64,000 nt of DNA from Pseudomonas thivervalensis (GTDB taxonomy: Bacteria; Pseudomonadota; Gammaproteobacteria; Pseudomonadales; Pseudomonadaceae). Made by a program: the position numbers and the translations under genes. The stretch is from NCBI RefSeq assembly GCF_001269655.1, contig NZ_LHVE01000004.1, positions 1 to 64,000 of the forward strand. Reading direction: 5' to 3'. The notes below the pieces were generated by a model. It was given only the letters and a program-made list of their open reading frames with translations, made no database searches and had not been told where the DNA came from. Below are positions 56,455-63,325 of this stretch, piece by piece (position 1 is the first letter of the stretch; every line of letters begins with the position of its first letter).

Positions 56455-57198
56455 ATGCGCGTTATGCAAAAACGCAACGTTTCGACCGTATTAAGAGCAT
56501 TGCTCGATCAGCACGGGATCTCCCCCACGGAGCTTCACCGGCGTACCGGCGTGCCTCAGTCCACCCTCTCGCGGATCCTCAGCGGCAAAATTGTCGACCC
56601 TTCGGATAAACACATCTCGAAGATCGCCGACTATTTTGCCGTGAGCACCGACCAGTTGCGCGGGCGCGCGGACGTTGTGCCCGCCGGCAATGCTCGCCGC
56701 GACGAGCCACATTCCGAACTCAAGGACATAAGCCTGTGGGACGACGAAACACCCGTCGAAGAAGACGAGGTGTCGGTCCCTTTTCTGCGCGAGGTTGAAT
56801 TGGCTGCTGGATCAGGAAGATTCGTCATCGAGGAAAGCGAGCGCTCCAGCCTGCGGTTCGGCAAGCGCAGCCTGCGCCACAACGGCGTGCAGTTTGACCA
56901 GGCCAAGTGCGTGACGGTGCGCGGCAACAGTATGTTGCCGGTGCTGCGCGACGGTGCCACGGTTGGAGTGAACGCAGGCAAATGCGGGATCGGCGACATC
57001 GTCGACGGTGACCTCTATGCCATCAATCACAACGGTCAACTGCGGGTGAAGCAACTTTATCGCCTGCCCACCGGCATCCGCCTGCGCAGCTTCAACCGCG
57101 ATGAACATCCGGATGAGGACTACACCTTCCAGGAAATGCAGGACGAGCAAATCGTCATCCTCGGTCATGTCTTCTGGTGGGGCATGTACGCCCGTTAA
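56455..57198 (+). CDS. CI/LexA-like repressor of the tailocin cluster (PrtR type)
   Basis: A 247-residue protein. N-terminal HTH at about residues 22-42 (ISPTELHRRTGVPQSTLSRI); C-terminal S24 peptidase domain with Ser159 (RGNSM) and Lys199 (RVKQLY) as the catalytic pair, and an Ala118-Gly119 bond (ELAAGSGR) as likely self-cleavage site. DNA damage through RecA would trigger cleavage and release tailocin genes, as for PrtR in P. aeruginosa. ATG at 56455 is used; 56464 is an alternative; ribosome binding site is weak. Confidence 0.85.
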   Translation: MRVMQKRNVSTVLRALLDQHGISPTELHRRTGVPQSTLSRILSGKIVDPSDKHISKIADYFAVSTDQLRGRADVVPAGNARRDEPHSELKDISLWDDETPVEEDEVSVPFLREVELAAGSGRFVIEESERSSLRFGKRSLRHNGVQFDQAKCVTVRGNSMLPVLRDGATVGVNAGKCGIGDIVDGDLYAINHNGQLRVKQLYRLPTGIRLRSFNRDEHPDEDYTFQEMQDEQIVILGHVFWWGMYAR

Positions 57199-57217
57199 CC
57201 CCTCCGCTGTCAGATAA

Positions 57218-57243
57218 AACCCGCCGCCGTGCGGGTTTTTTTT
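57218..57243 (+). terminator. terminator after the repressor gene
   Basis: AACCCGC (57218-57224) / GCGGGTT (57231-57237) and a run of T's. Confidence 0.85.
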
Positions 57244-57291
57244 CGCCTCCTGAAAACCCGTAAACCCCGTGTTTCTGCGGATTTCATGCGT

Positions 57292-57358
57292 CCATGCATT
57301 CATGGGGCATAAATAAATGCATTTACGCATTGACTGTATATGCATACATGCATATTCT
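57292..57358 (+). promoter_or_regulatory. main tailocin promoter with operators
   Basis: TTGACT (57330-57335), 17 bases, TATTCT (57353-57358). The spacer is filled by ATATGCAT-AC-ATGCATAT (57338-57355). Two more palindromes lie upstream: TAAATGCATTTA (57314-57325) and CCATG-CATT-CATGG (57292-57305). All share ATGCAT or a near form of it. Repressor binding here would block RNA polymerase. Confidence 0.65.
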
Positions 57359-57532
57359 GTGTCCAAGCCGCTCGACAAAGCGGCTGGCAACGAAGCTCTT
57401 TAGTTCCACCAACAGGCAGCGATGAACCGGCCTTAACGGTTCAGAGGGTTGGCAACTGACCCGGGTGTGCAGCGTAAAGCACCAGAAGCAGTTATCCGGC
57501 GGGCAGGGACCGCGGCCGGAGGAACAATTTGA

Positions 57533-57616
57533 ATGGATTCGTACCGCGCCAGTCGCGCCGAAAGATCAACTTCCTTATGGCCATTGGTCAAGGACGACGA
57601 GGGAACGCATTACTGA
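57533..57616 (+). CDS. possible 27-residue leader peptide
   Basis: ATG at 57533 follows a strong GGAGGA by 9 bases and encodes MDSYRASRAERSTSLWPLVK and seven more residues. The TGA lies at the foot of the terminator hairpin at 57615. The arrangement is that of a leader peptide plus attenuator, but there is no run of one amino acid. Otherwise the 57359-57710 leader shows only the hairpin AGCCGCT..AGCGGCT near 57367. Confidence 0.3.
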   Translation: MDSYRASRAERSTSLWPLVKDDEGTHY

Positions 57617-57643
57617 AAAGCCCGGTTCATTGCCGGGCTTTTT
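57615..57643 (+). terminator. terminator in the tailocin leader
   Basis: GAAAAGCCCGG-TTCATTG-CCGGGCTTTTT: 7-bp stem plus T run, between the promoter and the first structural gene. Near-identical to the one at 58146-58174. Confidence 0.8.
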
Positions 57644-57710
57644 GGAATGCCTACCTGAAGCAGGCAGATCGAAGAGTGCCGGAGTACCGGCAATCAATAA
57701 GGATATGAGC

Positions 57711-58130
57711 ATGAAAAAATACGCACGCGTTGTGGACGGTAAAGTCGACAACATCTACGAAACCGTCAACCCGATTTCTGAGGAATACCCGGCAGACCAA
57801 CTTTGGATTGACGTTACCGGCAGTTCCAGCGCCGAAGTCGATTACGACTACAACGCAGTCAACACTGATGGGCTCTGGTCGTTCAACTCTGGTTTCCCTT
57901 GGCCACAGACTGCACTTGCGGAGCAGATGCGTATTGAAAAAGGCAGGCGACTCGACAGCGTCATGACCCAAGTGGCGTCTTCGGGATTGCAATTCAAAGT
58001 CGATCTGGGCGTCGCTACCGCTGCCGAGCAGGCTTACTTGATTGCCTTCAAGGAGTATTGCGTCGCCTTCACTCAGGTCAACAAACAACCCGCTTTTCCA
58101 CTGAGCATTGTTTGGCCAGAGTTGCCCTGA
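57711..58130 (+). CDS. orphan phage tail-fibre assembly chaperone (Tfa-like)
   Basis: A 139-residue protein. The C-terminal part, with YLIAFKEYCVAFTQVNKQP and IVWPELP, resembles the end of tail-fibre assembly proteins; the N-terminal MKKYARVVDGKVDNIYE is like phage tail chaperones. ATG at 57711 is 8 bases from AAGG; the ATG at 57705 is too near. Such genes normally follow the tail fibre gene, but here it is at the front of the cluster, between two copies of a terminator. Assignment by pattern only. Confidence 0.65.
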   Translation: MKKYARVVDGKVDNIYETVNPISEEYPADQLWIDVTGSSSAEVDYDYNAVNTDGLWSFNSGFPWPQTALAEQMRIEKGRRLDSVMTQVASSGLQFKVDLGVATAAEQAYLIAFKEYCVAFTQVNKQPAFPLSIVWPELP

Positions 58131-58145
58131 ACGGAGTGTCTTCTT

Positions 58146-58174
58146 GAAAAGCCCGGCGCAGTGTCGGGCTTTTT
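58146..58174 (+). terminator. terminator after the orphan chaperone
   Basis: GAAAAGCCCGGCGCAGTGTCGGGCTTTTT; the same outer sequence as 57615-57643 with a different loop. Confidence 0.8.
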
Positions 58175-58214
58175 GCACTGCCTTCCGACGTTCATTCATC
58201 CCAGGAAGCGTGAC

Positions 58215-58322
58215 ATGACAAACGAGCAACAAGGGTTGCTGGACATGCCGATCTGACTGGCCATGGTGCTCGCTCTGGTGGGTGGGGTGTCCGGCGAGAT
58301 GTGGCGCGCCGCCAATGGGAGG
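58215..58322 (+). pseudogene. 5' fragment of the holin gene
   Basis: Starts ATGACAAACGAGCAACAAGG and follows the intact holin gene (59843 on) nearly base for base for about 100 bases, including the upstream CCAGGAA. The tryptophan codon after ATGCCGATC is TGA instead of TGG, ending the frame after 13 codons. The match stops at GGCGCGCCG/CAA..GAGGGC, after which com begins. Its last bases give com its GGGAGGG ribosome binding site. Confidence 0.85.
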
Positions 58323-58329
58323 GCTTTCG

Positions 58330-58488
58330 ATGCTGAAGGATTTCAGATGCGGTCACTGCAAAAGACTTCTGGCCCGCATGGGCGAGAACACCGAACTCCA
58401 GATCAAGTGTTCCCGTTGCGGGACGTTGAATCATGTGAAGGCCGTTGAGCCTCGAGTGAACGCCAGTGAGCGAGATGAGCGCCGTTGA
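58330..58488 (+). CDS. Com-like zinc-ribbon regulator
   Basis: A 52-residue protein with two CxxC pairs: Cys7-Cys10 (RCGHCKRLL) and Cys27-Cys30 (KCSRCGTLN), as in Mu Com, which activates translation of the DNA-modification gene mom by binding its mRNA. ATG at 58330 follows GGGAGGG. No mom-like gene or methyltransferase follows here. Confidence 0.8.
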   Translation: MLKDFRCGHCKRLLARMGENTELQIKCSRCGTLNHVKAVEPRVNASERDERR

Positions 58489-58526
58489 TCAACCGCGCGA
58501 TCAATCAATAACTCAAGAGGTGAATC

Positions 58527-59108
58527 ATGAATCGTTTCAAGAAATACGTCGCCCCGCTGTTGCTGTCCATTGCGCTGCTCGGTGTGGGGAGCAACGCTAG
58601 CGCCGCCAACCTTCTGCTCAACGGTAGCTTCGAACAGCCAGGCTGCAGCGGCAGTTGCATCCTGGATACTCCGGCGAAAGCCAACTTCATCACCGGTTGG
58701 ACGACGTTTTTGTCAGGTGCCGAGTACTTCAATATGCCCGCCTCGATCGGGGGTTCCGTGGCTGCGGATGGCGTTGTGATTGTCGACTTGGCCAATTATG
58801 TCTATGGCAACGGCGGTGGTATCCAGCAGAACTTCGCCACCGCGGTCGGCGCCAAGTACCGTTTGACCTTCAGCGCGGGTAATTCGCGCTACGCCAGCCG
58901 CTCCGGCGACGGCACCATCCAAGTCAAGGTGGCGGGGCAGAGTGTCACCTTCAACACGCCGTCGGCGAAAGGTACTGCGGTGGAGTGGAGCACCATCACG
59001 TATGACTTCATAGCCACTTCGGCTCAAACGACTTTGGCGTTCTCCAATGAGCAGAACCCTTACGCCAACTTCGCCTTCATCGACAACGTCATCGTTGAGC
59101 CACTGTAA
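58527..59108 (+). CDS. secreted DUF642-like protein
   Basis: A 193-residue protein with a clear signal peptide (MNRFKKYVAPLLLSIALLGV..ASA). The mature part opens NLLLNGSFEQPG, with two cysteines in GCSGSC, then GWTTFLSGAEYF, VIVDLANYVYGNGGGIQQ, KYRLTFSAGNSRY and ends FAFIDNVIVEPL. These fit the galactose-binding-like fold of DUF642 or choice-of-anchor C proteins. It has no outer membrane anchor. Ribosome binding site AAGAGGTG. Role unknown; carried as cargo in the tailocin cluster. Confidence 0.75.
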   Translation: MNRFKKYVAPLLLSIALLGVGSNASAANLLLNGSFEQPGCSGSCILDTPAKANFITGWTTFLSGAEYFNMPASIGGSVAADGVVIVDLANYVYGNGGGIQQNFATAVGAKYRLTFSAGNSRYASRSGDGTIQVKVAGQSVTFNTPSAKGTAVEWSTITYDFIATSAQTTLAFSNEQNPYANFAFIDNVIVEPL

Positions 59109-59286
59109 ACATCGTTTGTCCTGCGAAGACCCGCCGTCCCCAAGCACTCATCCGTCAACGTCGCAGTCACACCGACGTCTTCGCTCTATCTGGTCATCGA
59201 CAGAAAGGCTAACAACTCTTGCGACGCGACCAGTGTGGACATGCTGATTACTCGGTAAAAACCTATTTATCCAAAGGAATAAACCA

Positions 59287-59715
59287 ATGAAAAAATTCTT
59301 CAGCGTGCTGATCGCAGCCGTCCTGGCTACCCAGACCCTCCCTGCGTTTGCTGAAACCTCACCTGTCGGTTCCTGGCAATTCGCTTCCTACCATGTTCCG
59401 GGCGGTGGTTTTTATGCCAACCAAACGATCTGTTTCAAAGCGGACAATACCTGGTACTCGAGCTCGCAGGCCGGCTGGAAGGGTGCATGGTTCCAGAACG
59501 GGGACGATCTCCAATGGAATGGGAGTGTGCCAATGCCGGGTGCAGGGAGCGCCAACAATCTCGCGACCATTGCCATGGGTAAGTTAGTTGTCGCGGGTTC
59601 GATGTCGGGTAACTACGCGGAATGGGCAGCGCCCAGTGCGCTACCGCTGCCCTGGGACAAGCACTACACCTACACCATGACTTACAAAGGCGCGACCTGC
59701 GCTGCGCCAAAGTGA
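59287..59715 (+). CDS. small secreted protein, unknown function
   Basis: A 142-residue protein with a signal peptide (MKKFFSVLIAAVLATQTLPAFA). The mature part, with VGSWQFASY, ICFKADNTWYSS, GAWFQNGDDLQWNG and a C-terminal YTYTMTYKGATCAAPK, looks like a small beta-barrel or lipocalin-like fold with two cysteines. I do not recognise the family. It follows the DUF642-like gene after 178 bases. Confidence 0.65.
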   Translation: MKKFFSVLIAAVLATQTLPAFAETSPVGSWQFASYHVPGGGFYANQTICFKADNTWYSSSQAGWKGAWFQNGDDLQWNGSVPMPGAGSANNLATIAMGKLVVAGSMSGNYAEWAAPSALPLPWDKHYTYTMTYKGATCAAPK

Positions 59716-59842
59716 TGTCAGCCTTCAATGACCTGACAAAGTTTGAACGCCGTTTCTAGCAACTTAATGGTTGCACCGACCCACATCTCATTCAACTTCA
59801 AACAACTTCCCGCCCAATCTTAATTACCCCAGGAAACGAGAC

Positions 59843-60193
59843 ATGACAAACGAGCAACAAGCGTTGCTGGACATGCCGATCTGGCTGGTCATCGTGCTTG
59901 CCCTGGTGGGCGGGGTGTCCGGCGAGATGTGGCGCGCCGACAAGGAGGGCGCCCGTGGCTGGTCGTTATTGCGGCGCCTGGCCTTGCGCTCCGGTGCCTG
60001 CGTAGTCTGCGGCGTATCGGCAACCATGCTGTTGTACGCCCTCGGCATGTCGATCTGGAGCGCCTGCGCTTTGGGTTGCCTGACCGCCATGGCCGGTGCC
60101 GATGTGGCGATCGGTCTTTACGAACGCTGGGTCGCCAAGCGGATCGGCGTTTGCGAAATCCCTCCGCGGGACGTTCCTCCCGATCAGTCGTGA
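59843..60193 (+). CDS. phage holin
   Basis: A 116-residue inner-membrane protein with three hydrophobic segments at about 14-30, 50-70 and 74-94, and a charged tail. Typical of holins of Pseudomonas tailocins; it would open the membrane for lysis and particle release. Start ATG at 59843 follows CCAGGAAACGAG. Its first 100 bases are duplicated at 58215. Confidence 0.8.
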   Translation: MTNEQQALLDMPIWLVIVLALVGGVSGEMWRADKEGARGWSLLRRLALRSGACVVCGVSATMLLYALGMSIWSACALGCLTAMAGADVAIGLYERWVAKRIGVCEIPPRDVPPDQS

Positions 60194-60229
60194 ATTCACA
60201 TCGCTGATCCCTACACAAGGAGGCGATCA

Positions 60230-60742
60230 ATGCCCGTCCTTATCGAAAAACCGTCGCAGCTGTTCTTCGCCATAGCCCAGACGCTGCGCATTACTTATCC
60301 CACCTTGAAAGTCGGCAGCCCCCAGGATTTCGATGGCTCCGACGATCAACCCTGGGTGCTGATTGCCATTGAGCGTGACGCACCCGGCCACCGTGCCAAC
60401 GACGGGCGTATCGCCCATATCCTGACGGTTTCACTGCAAGTGGTCATGGCCGTTCCGGGATGGGAGGCCTGCGACTTGGCCGCTGAGCTGAAGCATCTGG
60501 TCATGGATAACCGCTGGGGTTTGTCGGGCGATCAATGCGACCTGCCCATGGAGCTCGATGGTCTGCCGTCCACGTTCATCAACCCGACACGGCAATACAC
60601 CGCCTGGACCCTTTCCTTCAGCCAAACCCTGTACCTGGGCTCGACGCTGCTGGACGACCCGCTGGGTATCCCGAAGTTTGCCCGCACCTGGGAAGTGTCG
60701 AACATCGACGACCCGGACCAATACACCGCACTCGAGGGTTGA
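60230..60742 (+). CDS. tailocin protein of unknown role (before gpV)
   Basis: A 170-residue soluble protein, starting MPVLIEKPSQLFFAIAQTLR. It stands between holin and gpV, where P. aeruginosa R-pyocin clusters also carry an unknown gene (PA0615 position). Ribosome binding site AAGGAGG. No domain is recognised; a tail-completion or baseplate helper role is possible. Confidence 0.75.
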   Translation: MPVLIEKPSQLFFAIAQTLRITYPTLKVGSPQDFDGSDDQPWVLIAIERDAPGHRANDGRIAHILTVSLQVVMAVPGWEACDLAAELKHLVMDNRWGLSGDQCDLPMELDGLPSTFINPTRQYTAWTLSFSQTLYLGSTLLDDPLGIPKFARTWEVSNIDDPDQYTALEG

Positions 60743-60745
60743 GCC

Positions 60746-61357
60746 ATGTTCGATGCGCTGTTACGGATGCATCTGGGGCCGATCATCGAGCGTCTGGCGC
60801 AGATGGAAACCGAGCTGGAAGACTTGCATCGGCGTGCGGAGAGTTTCTGCCGCATCGGCGTTTGCCAGGAAGTCGACGCGGCCAGCAACACCTGCAAAGT
60901 CAGCCATGGCGGACTGCTGACCCCGGCGATCCGCTTTTTCAACCCGAGCGCCGGCGCCCAGAGCGAGTCGCGGATTCCGTCGGTGGGCGAGCAATGCTTG
61001 TTGCTGAACCATGGCGGCGGCGAAAGCGGCGGGCAAGCCGTGGCGTTGTTCGGCCTCAATGGCGGTCAGTTCCCGCCCGTCTCGACCCAGGCTTCGCTGA
61101 CGCGTCGCCTCTATCAGGACGGTACGGAAAACGGCTACGACCAGGCCAGCCATGTCCTGCACTGGCAAAACGGCCCGGCGGCATTCAGCGGTTCCCGTGA
61201 GGCCCTCCAGTTGAACATCGGCCCGTCGCGGCTGGCGATGACGCCCGAAACCATCGAATTGCAAGTGGGTGCCGTCGGCATTCGGCTCGACGCCTCCGGT
61301 GTGCACCTGAGCGGCCCGGTGGTGGATCACCAGGGACGCGTCATCAGTACCGCATAA
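60746..61357 (+). CDS. phage baseplate assembly protein V (spike)
   Basis: A 203-residue gpV-like protein: N-terminal helix, OB-fold domain (about 40-120: IGVCQEVDAASNTCKVSHGG) and a C-terminal beta-helical spike (about 150-203: QLNIGPSRLAMTPETIELQVG). It forms the puncturing tip. Starts 3 bases after the previous stop. Confidence 0.88.
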   Translation: MFDALLRMHLGPIIERLAQMETELEDLHRRAESFCRIGVCQEVDAASNTCKVSHGGLLTPAIRFFNPSAGAQSESRIPSVGEQCLLLNHGGGESGGQAVALFGLNGGQFPPVSTQASLTRRLYQDGTENGYDQASHVLHWQNGPAAFSGSREALQLNIGPSRLAMTPETIELQVGAVGIRLDASGVHLSGPVVDHQGRVISTA

Positions 61358-61368
61358 GAGATTTCCTC

Positions 61369-61701
61369 ATGATTGGAATCGATCGAAATACCGGCGCCAC
61401 GGTCGACGACTGGCTGCAGTTCGTGCAGCGCGCCACCCGTGCGCTGACCACGCCGTTGGGCACTCGCCAGAAGCGCCCGTTGTATGGCTGCGCACTCACC
61501 CAGTTGCTGGGGCAGAACCTCGGTGACGACTTGCTGATCCTCGCCCAGAGCCACGCGGCCCAAGCGTTCTACAACCCGGACAACGGCATCGATGATTTCG
61601 AGCCCCAGGTCATCGTCGCCAGCCGCCACGGCGCCGGATTGCTGCTGCGTTTCGCCGGCACCTGGAAAAACCGCAAACAGACTTTCGAGGTAGTGACATG
61701 A
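61369..61701 (+). CDS. phage baseplate protein W (GPW/gp25 family)
   Basis: A 110-residue lysozyme-like baseplate protein without lytic residues. Family pattern GIDRNTGATVDDW, LTTPLGTRQKRPLYG. It joins baseplate wedges to the sheath. Overlaps gpJ by 4 bases. Confidence 0.88.
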   Translation: MIGIDRNTGATVDDWLQFVQRATRALTTPLGTRQKRPLYGCALTQLLGQNLGDDLLILAQSHAAQAFYNPDNGIDDFEPQVIVASRHGAGLLLRFAGTWKNRKQTFEVVT

Positions 61702-62693
61702 GCATGTTGATACCCGGCCAGAACCAACTGGCCGAACCGGCCATCGTCACCGTCGACGCGTTCGAGGACTTGCTCGCGGAGTTCAAGACCTTCGTGGTCG
61801 AATACGTCGCCGCACGCTCTCCCGCCAGCGCCGCCAAGCTGGTGGACAGCCTCGAGAACGAAAGCGAACTGCTGACCTTGGCCCTCGAGGCGTTCTGTGT
61901 CCGGCTGCAAACCCACGAACGCAAATACAACGCCCGCATCAAGCAGATGTTGGCGTGGTGGGCCACGGGCACCAACCTCGATGCTCGCCTCGCGGACATG
62001 GGCCTTGAGCGTCAGTTGCTCGACCCGGGCGACCCGGCGGCCTTCCCGCCCATCCCGCCGGTCTACGAGAGCGATGACGATGCGCGGTTGCGCTACTACC
62101 TGGCGCCCCACGCCCCGGCGGCCGGCTCGCGCATGCAGTATCGGCGGGAGATTTTTACCCTGGGGCAGCGTCCCGTCGTAAAAGTCGAGAACGCCTCGGC
62201 GGGTGTGGTGACGGTCACCTACACCTTCGACCCGGACAGCTATGCAGCCCAGATCAAGGACGGCAACGGACGCCGTACCGCGCCCGGCGAAGTCACGGTC
62301 ACGGTGTTGTCCCGCGACGGCGATGGAACGCCGTCCGAAGTATTGCTCGACGGCGTCCGCGAGCACTTCGCCCGACCGGATGTACGACCCGAGACGGACT
62401 TGGTCATCGTGCAGGCTGCGCAAATCAAACCTTACAAAATCCGCGTCGTGGCGAAGATCAATCCCGGGCCTGACTCGGGCCTGACCAAGGCTGCCGCACA
62501 CCAGCAACTGCTGGGCTATGCCGAGGCGTGTCATCGACTGGAAGGCCGGGTGGACCCGAGCTGGATCGACTACGCGCTGCACAGCGCGGGCGCGGTTCAG
62601 CTGCAGATTCTCGAACCGCTTGCGCCGATTGTGACGACGGCTTTCCAGGCGCCGTACTGCATGGGCGTCGAGGTCGAGGTGGATACGTTATGA
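61698..62693 (+). CDS. phage baseplate protein J
   Basis: A 331-residue gpJ-like wedge protein with the usual long helical N-terminus and beta-rich core (GVVTVTYTFDPDSYAAQ). Order gpV-gpW-gpJ-gpI is P2/R-pyocin-like. Confidence 0.88.
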   Translation: MSMLIPGQNQLAEPAIVTVDAFEDLLAEFKTFVVEYVAARSPASAAKLVDSLENESELLTLALEAFCVRLQTHERKYNARIKQMLAWWATGTNLDARLADMGLERQLLDPGDPAAFPPIPPVYESDDDARLRYYLAPHAPAAGSRMQYRREIFTLGQRPVVKVENASAGVVTVTYTFDPDSYAAQIKDGNGRRTAPGEVTVTVLSRDGDGTPSEVLLDGVREHFARPDVRPETDLVIVQAAQIKPYKIRVVAKINPGPDSGLTKAAAHQQLLGYAEACHRLEGRVDPSWIDYALHSAGAVQLQILEPLAPIVTTAFQAPYCMGVEVEVDTL

Positions 62694-63325
62694 GTGACGA
62701 CACTTCTCGACCGAGCCTGCTGCCGGTCAACAGTTCACCGCTGGAACGGGCGCTGGATCTCGGTTTCGCCCGATTGCTCGAACGCATCGATCCGCCGTTT
62801 CCCGAGCTGATGAACCCGGCGACCACGCCCTTGGCGTTCCTGCCATATCTCGCGGCGGATCGCGGCGTCAACGAATGGAGCTCCGCAGCACCCGAGGCGG
62901 AAAAGCGCCTGACCGTTGAACTCGCCTGGCCCACCGCCCGGCAGGCCGGGACGCGAAAGGCGCTGGAAAACGCCGCCAAGGGTTTGCAACTGATGCCTGA
63001 AGTGCGCGCCTGGTATGAACAAACGCCACCCGGCCCGCCCTACAGTTTTTCCGTCAGGGCGTTTACCGAGCAGCCCTACAGCGAAGCCATCGACGCCCGT
63101 CTCGACCGGCGCCTGGCGGATGCCAAAAGCGAGCGCGACACCTTGAAGGTGTCTGTCGGCTTGAGTGCATTCGGCCGTCACGTCATCGGCGCCGCGACGC
63201 TGTGTGGCGAGCTGACCACGGTTTATCCGATCGTCATCGAAGGACTGCAAGCCTCGAGTCAGGTCTTCATGGCCGCCGGGCTCTACACCGTCGAAACCTC
63301 CACTATTTATCCACAGGGGTCCTAA
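62690..63325 (+). CDS. phage tail protein I
   Basis: A 211-residue gpI-like protein with SSPLERALDLGFARLLERID near the start and the LPYLAADRGVNEWS motif. ATG at 62690 overlaps the gpJ stop by 4 bases; the longer frame upstream lies within gpJ. It connects baseplate and fibre. Confidence 0.88.
   Translation: MSDDTSRPSLLPVNSSPLERALDLGFARLLERIDPPFPELMNPATTPLAFLPYLAADRGVNEWSSAAPEAEKRLTVELAWPTARQAGTRKALENAAKGLQLMPEVRAWYEQTPPGPPYSFSVRAFTEQPYSEAIDARLDRRLADAKSERDTLKVSVGLSAFGRHVIGAATLCGELTTVYPIVIEGLQASSQVFMAAGLYTVETSTIYPQGS

Noticed and set aside
57465..57710. Upstream extension of the Tfa-like gene (221-residue form)
   Set aside because: It would translate through the terminator at 57615-57643. 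The inner ATG has a proper binding site.
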